From: Sulfurovum sp. TSL6
Lineage (GTDB): Bacteria; Campylobacterota; Campylobacteria; Campylobacterales; Sulfurovaceae
Length of the DNA stretch: 64,000 bases
Direction of reading: 5' to 3'
Assembly (NCBI RefSeq): GCF_019972115.1
Contig: NZ_BPFJ01000001.1
Location: 186,001 to 250,000 of the forward strand
Position numbers and translations under genes: made by a program. Positions within the stretch are counted from its first letter, which is position 1. Every line of letters begins with the position of its first letter. The notes under the pieces were generated by a model. The model saw only the letters and a list, made by a program, of their open reading frames with translations. It was not told the origin of the DNA and made no database searches. Positions 1-7,937 of the stretch are shown in pieces.

Positions 1-1
1 A

Positions 2-232
2 GAGACTTTACTGAAGCAGATGTCATTTCCTCAGGCAAAACCAAATATCATCTGTGTAGGACAAGGGAAAAATCTCAAATACCTCAAAGCCTTTAACGAC
101 AAGCATCACTGTTTTAACAGCATAGAAGTTGTGCCTCATCCTCGTTGGGTGATGCAGTATAGACGTAAGGAGAAGCAGAAGTATATAGATACTTATTTAG
201 AGGCTTTCGAGAGCATGATGAAAATGAGTTAA
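2..232 (+). CDS. SMUG2-like uracil-DNA glycosylase family protein, C-terminal fragment
   Basis: The reading frame is open from the window edge, so the gene starts upstream and only about the last 76 codons are visible. The fragment contains a VGQGKN segment and a PHPRWVMQYRRK segment near the C-terminus. From memory, the HPR-x-x-MQYRR pattern is typical of the SMUG2/DUF4918 branch of uracil-DNA glycosylases, where this histidine-containing loop contacts DNA. The first ATG visible (position 20) is internal, because in-frame codons before it read through without a stop. The catalytic N-terminal part cannot be inspected, so the call rests on the tail only. Confidence 0.55.
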   Translation, partial: ETLLKQMSFPQAKPNIICVGQGKNLKYLKAFNDKHHCFNSIEVVPHPRWVMQYRRKEKQKYIDTYLEAFESMMKMS

Positions 233-249
233 TAGTGCCTAATGACCAT

Positions 250-681
250 TTAGATGAGGCTCTCAGCCCATAAACTGAGCTCAACTCTGGAAAGTTGGCT
301 GCTTATACGGTTGACTTCCTGGCCTTTTTTAAAGGCGATGATGGTAGGAAGCGCACTCACTCCATACTCTTTGGCGACCTTCTGGTATGTATCGGCATTT
401 ATTTTGAGAAATCTCACTTTTAATCCAAAACCCAGAGCCGCATCTTCATAATCATCATACATTGCCATACAAGGGCCACAAGTGGATGAATAAAAATCAA
501 CTAGCACTGCTATGTCATTTTCACTGATATGGGTCGCACAACTCTCATCAGTTACTTCAACCGGAAAGGGGTCATCTAGATCTGCTTGACATTGTGAACA
601 GGGAATTGGCTCATTCCTAACATCACTTTTGATGGTGTTGACACTGTTGCACTCAGGGCATACGATTTTGAGAGTTTCCAT
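250..681 (-). CDS. trxC: Thioredoxin with N-terminal zinc ribbon (TrxC type)
   Basis: A 143-residue protein with two parts. Residues 1-35 carry a CPEC...CSQC zinc ribbon (cysteines at about 8, 11, 28 and 31). Residues about 45-143 form a thioredoxin fold with active site CGPC at 68-71 and the cis-proline loop ALPTI. This layout is that of thioredoxin 2, a cytoplasmic disulfide reductase often linked to oxidative stress. The residue before the active site is Thr instead of the usual Trp (TCGPC), which may change redox properties. The gene is monocistronic, and its 3' end faces the 3' end of the preceding glycosylase gene. Confidence 0.88.
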   Translation of the reverse strand: METLKIVCPECNSVNTIKSDVRNEPIPCSQCQADLDDPFPVEVTDESCATHISENDIAVLVDFYSSTCGPCMAMYDDYEDAALGFGLKVRFLKINADTYQKVAKEYGVSALPTIIAFKKGQEVNRISSQLSRVELSLWAESLI

Positions 682-985
682 GATTGACCTTTGGATAAAA
701 TATGTAGGAAGTATACACTTTTCTTAGAAAAATCAGGGGTCAGGTAACGAAAACCTACATTTAAATGTGATTATACACCTTGATTAAACCCTGTTGCAGC
801 TTCTTTTTGCTGTTCTTGCCTAGTATTGATGATAATAAGAAAATGATGTTATCATTCCGTAAGTTAAGGTGCTGCAAAATAGGGAGTCTTCTATATTTAG
901 TTTTTCCTCTATTTCATGCATACCTTATAACCCTAAAGTATGATTATTTTGTTTAGATAATTTAATGATCAAAAGGAAACACTTT
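682..985. other. Intergenic region between trxC and a Cys-rich small protein gene
   Basis: No convincing coding sequence. It should hold the divergent promoters of trxC (leftward) and the Cys-rich gene (rightward). An inverted repeat TGATAA-N13-TTATCA at 830-854 could be an operator; it vaguely resembles half of a Fur-type site, but it is too degenerate to name. Confidence 0.4.
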
Positions 986-1321
986 ATGTATACCGTACAA
1001 ATGGAAAAAGAATGTGAATGTTTTAAAAAAAGTGAATACTCGAATATTAATACGTTTAAAACACAGCAGGATGCATATAATTATGCAAATATCGTCGCTG
1101 AACTTATGAATGAAGAGTTTTGTGGTAAACATACGTTCTCTTCACAAAGAGCTGAAGGTAATAACTTTGTCATTAGAGTGGCAATAAATGCCACTTATGT
1201 CTCTGGCTGCAGTACTGGAGTAAGTTGTGATGTGGGTTGTGGTTCTACTGATGATTGGACTCTTGAGTCTACAGAAAACGCCAATAATGATAGCTGTGGT
1301 ACTGGTTGTGGCTGCGCTTAA
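986..1321 (+). CDS. Small Cys-rich C-tail protein of unknown function
   Basis: About 111 residues. An in-frame ATG lies 21 bases upstream (965), but the ATG at 986 has AAGGA eight bases before it and is preferred. The N-terminal half is an alpha/beta-looking segment beginning YTVQMEKECEC. The C-terminal third is rich in Cys, Gly and Ser with CSTG, SCDVGCGS and a final SCGTGCGCA. I have the impression of similar short proteins ending in SCGTGCGC in other Campylobacterota, but I know no function. The clustered cysteines suggest metal binding or redox activity. There is no signal peptide or membrane segment. Confidence 0.7.
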   Translation: MYTVQMEKECECFKKSEYSNINTFKTQQDAYNYANIVAELMNEEFCGKHTFSSQRAEGNNFVIRVAINATYVSGCSTGVSCDVGCGSTDDWTLESTENANNDSCGTGCGCA

Positions 1322-1376
1322 AAGAAAGTCAGGTACTCAACCTTCAAGCTAATGTAGTGTTATGACTAAATTGGTT

Positions 1377-1382
1377 TATAAT
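1377..1382 (+). promoter_or_regulatory. Putative -10 box (TATAAT)
   Basis: A perfect TATAAT lies 27 bases before the start codon of the next gene, with no clear -35 element, as is common for sigma-70 promoters in Campylobacterota. Confidence 0.4.
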
Positions 1383-1408
1383 CAGAGTTAAAATGTATAG
1401 GAGTAAAT

Positions 1409-1771
1409 ATGGCACTCAGTAAAGAAGAAAAAAACAGAGAAGCGATCAATTCTTTTTTAAAGAATAATGACATCGACCACAACACTGCTATGGGTTATGA
1501 TAATAAGCTTGAAACAAGATATTATGTTGGCGATAGTAGAAAGTTTGCAGAAGAAACCAGAATAGGTTTTAACATTATTGGTACAAGCGATATTAATGTA
1601 ATTTTTCATGAGATCAATGATATTGAGTTTGAAACAGCATTTAAGATCACAGAACAGATGTTTAGTTATGACGAAGACAATGAGACCTTAATCATTACTG
1701 GTGATACTTCTAAAAAGCATAATGATGCGTATAAAATTATTATTAGTAGTATCTATCTGGATCTCTCTTAA
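1409..1771 (+). CDS. Hypothetical 120-residue protein
   Basis: Not recognised. The start is well supported by TAGGAG seven bases upstream of ATG. The sequence is acidic, begins with a charged helix (ALSKEEKNREAINSFLKNN), and then shows alternating strands with a LIITGDTSK segment near the C-terminus. There is no signal peptide or transmembrane segment, so it is probably a soluble cytoplasmic protein. It appears to be transcribed alone and ends facing the EEP-family gene on the other strand. Confidence 0.6.
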   Translation: MALSKEEKNREAINSFLKNNDIDHNTAMGYDNKLETRYYVGDSRKFAEETRIGFNIIGTSDINVIFHEINDIEFETAFKITEQMFSYDEDNETLIITGDTSKKHNDAYKIIISSIYLDLS

Positions 1772-1806
1772 AAAATAAAAAGAAGATAGGCCGGATTATT
1801 CTACTA

Positions 1807-2820
1807 TCAAAGAAAAGTTAATTCACAAACTACTTGTGCATGATCACTTTTAAGTAAAGAACCATCTTTATTTTCTTGTAGATGCTCATCTAGGACATTA
1901 TAGTCAGTCACCTCGGCAATTCTATTTTCATTCTTTTTATGAAAATCATTTGAGATAAAAATGTAGTCTAATACATTTCCTTTTCCTAGAAAATAACTCG
2001 TAGCCTTTCTTTTTACTTCTTTTGCTTCTGGGTGTGGGTTATATACCTCTGGTGTGTACTCATAACTTGCATCATGTAAGACAAGATTTTCCTTGCTTTT
2101 GTCATCATAGTATTTGTGATTTGATAATGCATCAATGGTCAGTGAAAACTCTTTATCATTTAGGTCACACATCAAAACGGTGGGTTGATTTTTATATTTT
2201 TGTATATCAAAGAAAAGTGAAGATGCCTCACATAACCTTTGTTTTAAAGATTTAGAATATTTACCTTCCAACGCTTTTGATACCAGTTCCTTTTTATGCT
2301 CTAATGTATGGCTCTCATTAAATACGTATTCAAATTCATTAAGTCTATTTGATTTTAAATGACATACATACACTAAAAGTTCTTTTTTGTTAGGAAGTGT
2401 TATCGTTGCCTTTATGGGTACTCTGGAAAATTTGAAAAGGTCTTTATCGTCCTTCCCAAAATTGTACTTATCAATGCTAGGTTGATGTACTTCTACTGCT
2501 TGTATGTTTGATATTGGGTATTTTGAGGCAATGGCAACGGTAGTCGTAACATATTTATATCTGTTATTGGTACTTAATTTTGCCACATCAACAATTTTAA
2601 AATATTTAAAACCTAAGTCTTTAACAAGATGTCTTAAAGCCTTTCTTGAAAATACTTCTTGAAACCCGATGATATCACAATCCATTTTTAGAATTTGATG
2701 CTTTATCCATGTCGTTTTTTCAAGCCATTGCCGCTCATTGAATTTATCTTTTTTGGTATACCAAGAGTAAGGAGGCTCTACAAATTGAAAAAGATTAAAT
2801 GTACCTAGTCTTATTTTCAT
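1807..2820 (-). CDS. Endonuclease/exonuclease/phosphatase (EEP) family protein
   Basis: A 337-residue protein with the DNase I-like EEP fold. It starts with GTFNLFQF (first metal-site Asn), then DIIGFQEVF (catalytic Glu), VCHLKSN, TVLMCDLND (Asp-x-Asn pair), DYIFIS, and KSDHAQV near the C-terminus (catalytic Asp-His). All the key active-site residues of the family are present. Members cleave phosphodiester or phosphomonoester bonds in DNA, RNA, phosphoinositides or sphingolipids, and the substrate cannot be told from sequence alone. No signal peptide is seen, so it is probably cytoplasmic. It stands alone between a convergent hypothetical gene and aroK. Confidence 0.85.
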   Translation of the reverse strand: MKIRLGTFNLFQFVEPPYSWYTKKDKFNERQWLEKTTWIKHQILKMDCDIIGFQEVFSRKALRHLVKDLGFKYFKIVDVAKLSTNNRYKYVTTTVAIASKYPISNIQAVEVHQPSIDKYNFGKDDKDLFKFSRVPIKATITLPNKKELLVYVCHLKSNRLNEFEYVFNESHTLEHKKELVSKALEGKYSKSLKQRLCEASSLFFDIQKYKNQPTVLMCDLNDKEFSLTIDALSNHKYYDDKSKENLVLHDASYEYTPEVYNPHPEAKEVKRKATSYFLGKGNVLDYIFISNDFHKKNENRIAEVTDYNVLDEHLQENKDGSLLKSDHAQVVCELTFL

Positions 2821-2891
2821 ATGCTGAGTATACCTAAATACTAGTGTGAGGTAACTCTGTAACAGTGACAGATAAGAGATAGCAGTTCAAG

Positions 2892-3398
2892 TTATAAAAC
2901 TCTCTTATCTAAAATAAAATCTACTATAACATGTATAAAAGTCTGTATAGTTTGATTGGCATCAACACGGAAGGTTGCCAGCTCTTTATAGGTATTTATA
3001 CGCTCGGCAAATAACGCCTTAGCCCTAGATTCATCTTGAAGTAAAGGTCGTTTATCGCGTTCCTTTACTGATAAGCGGTTTAGTATAACATCAAAGTCAG
3101 CATCTATATAAACAATAAGTGACTTCTCTGGTATAGAACTATGTATAGGCAGTCCACCACCTGTAGCAATCACCTGACCCTTCTGTTGTGTGAGTTCATC
3201 AATACATTTTTGTTCAAGACCACGAAAATACGCTTCACCTTTGTTTTCAAAAATCTCAGAAACACTACTCTTTTGCTCCGCTTCAATCATACCATCGACA
3301 TCTACAAATTTTTTATGTAGTTGCCTTGCAAGAATTTTACCTACAGCAGTTTTACCACTTCCCATAAAGCCTATTAAAACTATGTTATCGTAGACCAA
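2892..3398 (-). CDS. aroK: Shikimate kinase
   Basis: A 168-residue protein of normal AroK length. It catalyses ATP-dependent phosphorylation of shikimate to shikimate 3-phosphate, the fifth step of the chorismate pathway. The P-loop is GFMGSGKT near the N-terminus. The shikimate-binding Asp follows in the FVDVDGMIE stretch, YFRGLE carries the conserved Arg, and ATGGG is the Walker-B-like loop. RDKRPLL marks the lid with its conserved arginines. It is cytoplasmic and appears to be a single-gene transcript. Confidence 0.95.
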   Translation of the reverse strand: MVYDNIVLIGFMGSGKTAVGKILARQLHKKFVDVDGMIEAEQKSSVSEIFENKGEAYFRGLEQKCIDELTQQKGQVIATGGGLPIHSSIPEKSLIVYIDADFDVILNRLSVKERDKRPLLQDESRAKALFAERINTYKELATFRVDANQTIQTFIHVIVDFILDKRVL

Positions 3399-3560
3399 TT
3401 TGTACCTCTTTTACTATTTTTATAAGTGTGACTATACTGTAATACTCTTTAGCTATAAAGTAAATAGAATTATAGATGTGAAAATAAACTGATATATACA
3501 CGCCTATCAAGATGATGGGAGCGAGAAGATTAATTCATTATTTCACTATGTGATGACCCC

Positions 3561-4427
3561 TTAACCCTCCACAGGCTTCGTAATCAAGTATCCACCTACA
3601 AGTACAGGGATAATGCCTAATACTTGACGAAGTTCTGGAACTTCATGGAGGTAGAAGTAGGCAAAAGCAAGTGTCATCATAGGGACCAGTCCCAGCATGG
3701 CAGAAAGTTTGGTGATGGTTGTACGGTGTAAAGCTTCTATCCACATGATCTTTGAAACGACATAGATCAAAATGCCGATAAACAGTAAAGAAGGCAGAGC
3801 CGATACAAAGGCATCGTAACGTACAGCAGGTTCAAATGCCCATGCCATGAGGGCTATAAAAGGTAGACCCACTAAGGTTCTAAAACCTAAAATGGTCTCT
3901 GAAGAACAAAATTCACGCGCTCTCTTTTGATAGAGATTGGCAAAAGGTGCAATGGCAGCTGCAATAAGGATAAGTAGATCCCCTTTGTTTAATGTAAGTT
4001 CATCAGGAATGAGGATTATGAGCGCTCCCATACCCATAATAAAAGCACCCCAGACATGCAGGGTATGCATTTTCTCATTCCCAAAGACATTGAAGTACAG
4101 GTAGGAAAAAAGCAGCTGCAGGAAGATGATCACTGCCATGTTACCTGCTGTCGTGTAGCGCATCCCTATGAAAACAAGAGCAAAGAGCGAAGTGATCCAA
4201 AAGCTTGTAAGCAATAGATCTTTGTAAGCTTCTTTGTTCTTAAGCTCTTTAAATCTATCTCGTTTATACATGATAATGATAAAAAAGGCTAAAGCTATGA
4301 GAAGAGAGTACATATAGGTATGCAGTGCCCCGATGTAAGACATGGCGACGATAGAGAATATGGGAAACCAAGACTCAAGTATGGCAAGACCGACCATGAG
4401 TATTTCACCTTCTCTTTCTTTTGTCAT
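3561..4427 (-). CDS. DMT-superfamily (EamA) transporter
   Basis: A 288-residue integral membrane protein with about ten hydrophobic segments arranged as two five-helix halves, typical of EamA drug/metabolite exporters. Charged loops such as KRDRFKELKNKE separate helices 2 and 3, and QKRAREF lies in the middle. The C-terminus ends in VLVGGYLITKP, like other family members. The substrate is unknown; related proteins export amino acids or metabolites. An alternative start ten codons downstream (MVGLAILES) would put the start closer to the first membrane helix. No operon partner is visible. Confidence 0.82.
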   Translation of the reverse strand: MTKEREGEILMVGLAILESWFPIFSIVAMSYIGALHTYMYSLLIALAFFIIIMYKRDRFKELKNKEAYKDLLLTSFWITSLFALVFIGMRYTTAGNMAVIIFLQLLFSYLYFNVFGNEKMHTLHVWGAFIMGMGALIILIPDELTLNKGDLLILIAAAIAPFANLYQKRAREFCSSETILGFRTLVGLPFIALMAWAFEPAVRYDAFVSALPSLLFIGILIYVVSKIMWIEALHRTTITKLSAMLGLVPMMTLAFAYFYLHEVPELRQVLGIIPVLVGGYLITKPVEG

Positions 4428-4637
4428 TTTTAGCCTTTGCTTTTTAGTGTATTGTATCTAAAGTCTATTATACGTAATAAAATCATATGTTTTATGGATA
4501 CCAGGAACCTGAAGAATTTTATGATACATTAGATTTGATAGCAGAGTAAAAAGGTCTTAAAGGCGTCAAACTTACACCTATCTTTCCAAATATTTCGGAA
4601 ATATAAGTGCCTTTACCAAGTGACTGTACATTTTAGT

Positions 4638-4643
4638 TATAAT
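4638..4643 (+). promoter_or_regulatory. Putative -10 box of the DUF2237 gene
   Basis: TATAAT lies 27 bases upstream of ATG 4671. Because it sits inside the longer open frame that begins at 4620, it argues against that upstream start. Confidence 0.45.
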
Positions 4644-4670
4644 TTTTCAGATAAGAATAAAGGATATATC

Positions 4671-5042
4671 ATGATGGATGAATCATTAAATGTTTTGGGT
4701 GAACCCCTGGAGCCTTGCAGTTTGAAACCTCTAACCGGCTTTCATAGAGATGGACATTGTAATACAGGCGATCATAATCCTGCGGTACATGCTGTGTGTA
4801 TCTATGCGACAGAGGAATTTTTGGAATACTCTAAAAAAGTAGGAAATGATCTTTCTACACCTATACCAGAGTACAATTTTGCAGGGGTAAAACCCGGACA
4901 AAGCTGGTGTCTTGGCGGTCATAGTTTTGTCAAAGCACATTTGGATGGCAAGGCACCGCATATCTTTATTCATGCGACACATAAAAAAATGCTTGAATTG
5001 ATCGATCTGGAAACTTTGAAACAATATGCTATAGATCTATAG
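4671..5042 (+). CDS. DUF2237 family protein
   Basis: About 123 residues. The start at 4671 is chosen because AAAGGA precedes it and a TATAAT box lies between it and the earlier in-frame start. The family hallmarks are visible: NVLGEPLEPC, PLTGFHRDGHCNTG, HAVCIYATEEFLEYSK, GNDLSTP and PGQSWCLGG. DUF2237 proteins are small, widespread, soluble proteins without an established function. The conserved cysteines suggest a bound metal or redox role, which is only inference. It is an isolated single gene. Confidence 0.9.
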   Translation: MMDESLNVLGEPLEPCSLKPLTGFHRDGHCNTGDHNPAVHAVCIYATEEFLEYSKKVGNDLSTPIPEYNFAGVKPGQSWCLGGHSFVKAHLDGKAPHIFIHATHKKMLELIDLETLKQYAIDL

Positions 5043-5509
5043 TCTCCTGTCACATACTCATTTTATGATAATAGATTTGGGAAAAAATATACATATCTCG
5101 TACGCTTTGTCTCTCAATGAGAAGAATGACTTTCTGTTTAAAACAAGAGAAGTAAGCGTACGATCTTTAAAGTGACATTTACATAGTTCGCACACAGAGT
5201 AGGAAGACTAAATAATAGCCTCTTAGAGGAAGTGTTGCCAGAAATGAATTCGTAGCCCTCTGCGTGCAAAACGTGATAAGTACGTTGGTCTATGCGTGTC
5301 ACCTGGATTTCCAGATTTTCACTTAGTCGTCGCATTTCTGCGATGCCTCCGTAACTCTTACCAAGTTTGAGACATGAAGACCCATTACTTATCTCCTAAA
5401 CTCTAGGAGTATTGCCACTGACTAATAGTAACAAAATTGTGTGTACTGTATGTGTAGTTTGGTAGAATTCTTTTTTTGTGCTCTCTATCACACAAATAAG
5501 CGAAGATAT
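5043..5509. other. Intergenic region, possibly with a degraded coding remnant
   Basis: No confident gene. On the minus strand, codons from about 5394 down to 5138 read without a stop and look protein-like (for example KLGKSYGGIAEM and HVLHAEGYEF). However, there is no start with a ribosome-binding site, the C-terminal part becomes hydrophobic and random-looking, and I recognise no family. It may be a gene relic. A short hairpin, TCCTA-AACTC-TAGGA, lies near 5393-5407. Confidence 0.3.
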
Positions 5510-6721
5510 TTAATCTATAAACAACGCTTGTTCACCTTCTTTTGGCATCCGGCAACTCTCCATCTTTCCAAAGATATTATAACGGTATGTAGCTATAAAG
5601 TCATAGATGTAGTCTCTTAGTACTCTTGGAATGAGATAAAACAGATTTGTAACTATCCATATGCCCCCTAATGACCTGAGTATTTTAAGGATGGCAGTAG
5701 ATTTGTAGTAGAGTGTGCCATCTTCATAGAAAACGATACTGTCTATATTTGGCTTCAAAGTCAATGTCTTTACAAATTCACCTTGCAGGGAGGTATAGTG
5801 AAATCGCTTTTGAGTATCTATGCGTATCAGTGTATCTACGGATTTGTTACAGAAACCACAGACACCATCAAAGATGATGACTCTTTGTTTATCTTCAATT
5901 TTAAACCAACGTGCATCAAAAGTAAAGAGGTGTATCATAATGACCCCAAGCGTTAAGTCTGGGAAATCAACGATGATCAAGATACCCAGATGCATTGCCA
6001 TGATCATAAACCATGCTATGATCCGTGTCTTTGAAAAAATGACTAAAAGAGCAAAACCTATCTCAAGAACGAGTGCTGACCAAGTGAGTATTTGTCTAAA
6101 TAGTTCAGGTGTTGAAAGTAACAGATCACGTATAAAGTAATCTCTAGCTAAAGGGTTATTGAGCAGGTGAGTGATCGCAGAACCGTCTATCCAGCTAGGT
6201 GCCATCGCTTTATCAATGCCACTGATGCTGTAGGAAACTCCGATGATGATCCATGCACCCCAGTAAAGTATGGGTGGCATAGTCCATGATTCATCTTCTT
6301 TCTCAATACCCCATCCTTCACCTTTTGGGATAAGTGCAAGTGCTAAGAGCAACCAACCAACCATAGGTAGTCCGGGGTTCAGTATGAGGTTATTTTGATG
6401 AAAAAGACAAGCCCATCCATACCATAAAAGTAGGGCTGAAGTACGTCTAAAAAAGCCTATGATGATAAAGAAAGAGAGCAGTGCCACAATAGAGACAAAG
6501 ATAGTCACAGACGTTGTACCATCAAAGAGATAGAGAATGTTTGGAAATGCTCCATAGGTAAGGTTGAAGCTGACATCAGATATCAACCCTGAATTGCTCC
6601 ATATTTCTGCGGAAACAGGTATGAGGTATAGAAAATGAATCAGCAGGTACAGTCCAAAAATGATTCTAAACATAGCAAACTGATAGGCAGGATAGTAAAG
6701 GGTTGAAGAGTTACCTGTCAT
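5510..6721 (-). CDS. HTTM membrane protein fused to a DCC thiol-disulfide oxidoreductase domain
   Basis: A 403-residue fusion. Residues about 1-275 are a multi-pass membrane domain resembling HTTM/vitamin-K-dependent-carboxylase-like proteins (FRIIFGLYLLIHFLYL, then about seven more helices). Residues about 280-403 are a DUF393/DCC-family domain starting VIIFDGVCGFCNKS, with the D-G-V-C-x-x-C signature, followed by IDTQKRFHYTSLQ and a small hydrophobic tail. DCC domains are thioredoxin-like, and the reaction of this combination is unknown. The gene overlaps the preceding hypothetical gene by 11 bases, so the two are co-translated and probably work together. Confidence 0.82.
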   Translation of the reverse strand: MTGNSSTLYYPAYQFAMFRIIFGLYLLIHFLYLIPVSAEIWSNSGLISDVSFNLTYGAFPNILYLFDGTTSVTIFVSIVALLSFFIIIGFFRRTSALLLWYGWACLFHQNNLILNPGLPMVGWLLLALALIPKGEGWGIEKEDESWTMPPILYWGAWIIIGVSYSISGIDKAMAPSWIDGSAITHLLNNPLARDYFIRDLLLSTPELFRQILTWSALVLEIGFALLVIFSKTRIIAWFMIMAMHLGILIIVDFPDLTLGVIMIHLFTFDARWFKIEDKQRVIIFDGVCGFCNKSVDTLIRIDTQKRFHYTSLQGEFVKTLTLKPNIDSIVFYEDGTLYYKSTAILKILRSLGGIWIVTNLFYLIPRVLRDYIYDFIATYRYNIFGKMESCRMPKEGEQALFID

Positions 6722-7184
6722 CTTTTTCTCCTATGGGTAAAACGTAGTTTTTGTTTTCATTTTTTGTTTTACTGTGAAGTTCCAAAGAGGCATTTTTAAT
6801 ATCACCCAAATGAAAGGCTCTGGAGAGTACTCCCGGAGTTATAAACGCATAGTTCAACACTGAACCTACAAGTTCTTTAGGGAGTATTGGCCCATAAGAG
6901 ATGGCTGCTCCCAGTACATTTCTATAGTTATATGGTTTGTCTAGCTGTGCATAGAGTTCTGGGGTTATTTTGATACGTTCTTCTTTGTGGTCTTTTTCAT
7001 AAACCAAAGTAAAATCCAATGCAAAAGTTTCCAAAAAACCTTTTTGCTGGGTAAAGACGATGGGCAGTGGTGAAGCGACTGTAATGAGTCCCAAGTTCTT
7101 GATGCTTTTGTTACCCGTGATATGTCCCAAAGCCTGCAGTAACCCTATACCTACAAGTAGGATAGAAAGTATCTTTAGTTTCAT
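6711..7184 (-). CDS. Hypothetical membrane-anchored protein, partner of the HTTM-DCC gene
   Basis: A 157-residue protein with an N-terminal hydrophobic helix (LKILSILLVGIGLLQALGHI), which is either an uncleaved anchor or a signal peptide. The remainder is predicted to lie outside the cytoplasm. It contains SPLPIVFTQQKGF and a region of mixed strands, with no cysteines for disulfides and no family I recognise. It overlaps the start of the HTTM-DCC gene by 11 bases and follows the sterol-desaturase-like gene after 25 bases, so it belongs to a three-gene membrane operon. Confidence 0.68.
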   Translation of the reverse strand: MKLKILSILLVGIGLLQALGHITGNKSIKNLGLITVASPLPIVFTQQKGFLETFALDFTLVYEKDHKEERIKITPELYAQLDKPYNYRNVLGAAISYGPILPKELVGSVLNYAFITPGVLSRAFHLGDIKNASLELHSKTKNENKNYVLPIGEKDDR

Positions 7185-7209
7185 TTTTTACCTTTTTTGT
7201 AAGCGTTAT

Positions 7210-7926
7210 TTACATTTTTAAATCCCAGGATCTTGATAAACTCTCTCTCTCTTTCGTATCACAAAATCCACAGGCATCTTCTACTCTTTCTTTAGGATTC
7301 TCATAGGTACCAAATAACATATCCCACAAAGGCAGGTCTGAAAAATTATTGTAGTGTACCCCTTCTTTATGGTGTATCTTATGCATTTCAGGACGCTGAA
7401 AAATGTATCCCACCCAGTGAGGTGTTCTAATGTTCATATGGTAGACGTATTCTCCTATGGAGCTGTATAGTATCGTCCATGCCACTGCTTCCACATTAAG
7501 CCCTAGAAGCAAATAAGAGATGCTCCCCATCAGTAAAGAGTTCGGCATGATCTCAAGGGGGTGTTTATAAAAAGATGTGATCGTCTCCAACCTCGATGCA
7601 CTGTGGTGAAGCTGATGAAACAGTACCCACAGCACATAAGAGTCATGACGCACCCTGTGCCACCAGTAAAACACAAAAGTAATGACCAGATACGCCATAA
7701 ATCCCAAGACAAAATCAGGATAGCCGTCTATGACATAGGCTTGATGTGTCTTGAACCACACATCCCAAGTAACCATCCCCAAAATGACGATCCCAAACTG
7801 CATAAGATTGATCACAACCACTCTGGACCACCAACCTTTCACTAAAGGCAAGACTCTATCAGGAAAGATACGTTCTAAAATAATTAAGCTAAGACCTATT
7901 GCTATGATAACTGTAAGCATTTGCAT
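7210..7926 (-). CDS. Sterol desaturase / fatty acid hydroxylase superfamily protein
   Basis: A 238-residue membrane protein with the eight-histidine di-iron signature: HRVRH at 90-94, HQLHH at 104-108 and HKIHH at 182-186, plus further histidines around 163 and 191. Four or so transmembrane helices surround these motifs. Family members hydroxylate or desaturate lipid tails using oxygen and two irons at the membrane surface. The position directly downstream of the Aas-type lipid acyltransferase gene (11 bases between them) supports a role in membrane-lipid modification. The exact substrate is not known. Confidence 0.87.
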   Translation of the reverse strand: MQMLTVIIAIGLSLIILERIFPDRVLPLVKGWWSRVVVINLMQFGIVILGMVTWDVWFKTHQAYVIDGYPDFVLGFMAYLVITFVFYWWHRVRHDSYVLWVLFHQLHHSASRLETITSFYKHPLEIMPNSLLMGSISYLLLGLNVEAVAWTILYSSIGEYVYHMNIRTPHWVGYIFQRPEMHKIHHKEGVHYNNFSDLPLWDMLFGTYENPKERVEDACGFCDTKERESLSRSWDLKM

Positions 7927-7937
7927 TTTGTCATCCT

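Noticed and set aside
734-770. AATCAGGGGTCAGGTAACG segment resembling sequences often flanking REP-associated transposases
   Set aside because: No transposase or paired repeat is found nearby, and the resemblance is from memory only.
830-854. TGATAA-N13-TTATCA as a Fur box
   Set aside because: The inner positions do not fit the 19-base Fur consensus and no iron gene is adjacent.
4488-4550. Short open frame (MFYGYQEPEEFYDTLDLIAE)
   Set aside because: Only 20 codons, no ribosome-binding site and no conservation evidence.
5138-5394. Minus-strand small gene in the 5 kb intergenic region
   Set aside because: No start codon with ribosome-binding site, no family, and a low-complexity hydrophobic end. 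Kept only as a possible relic.
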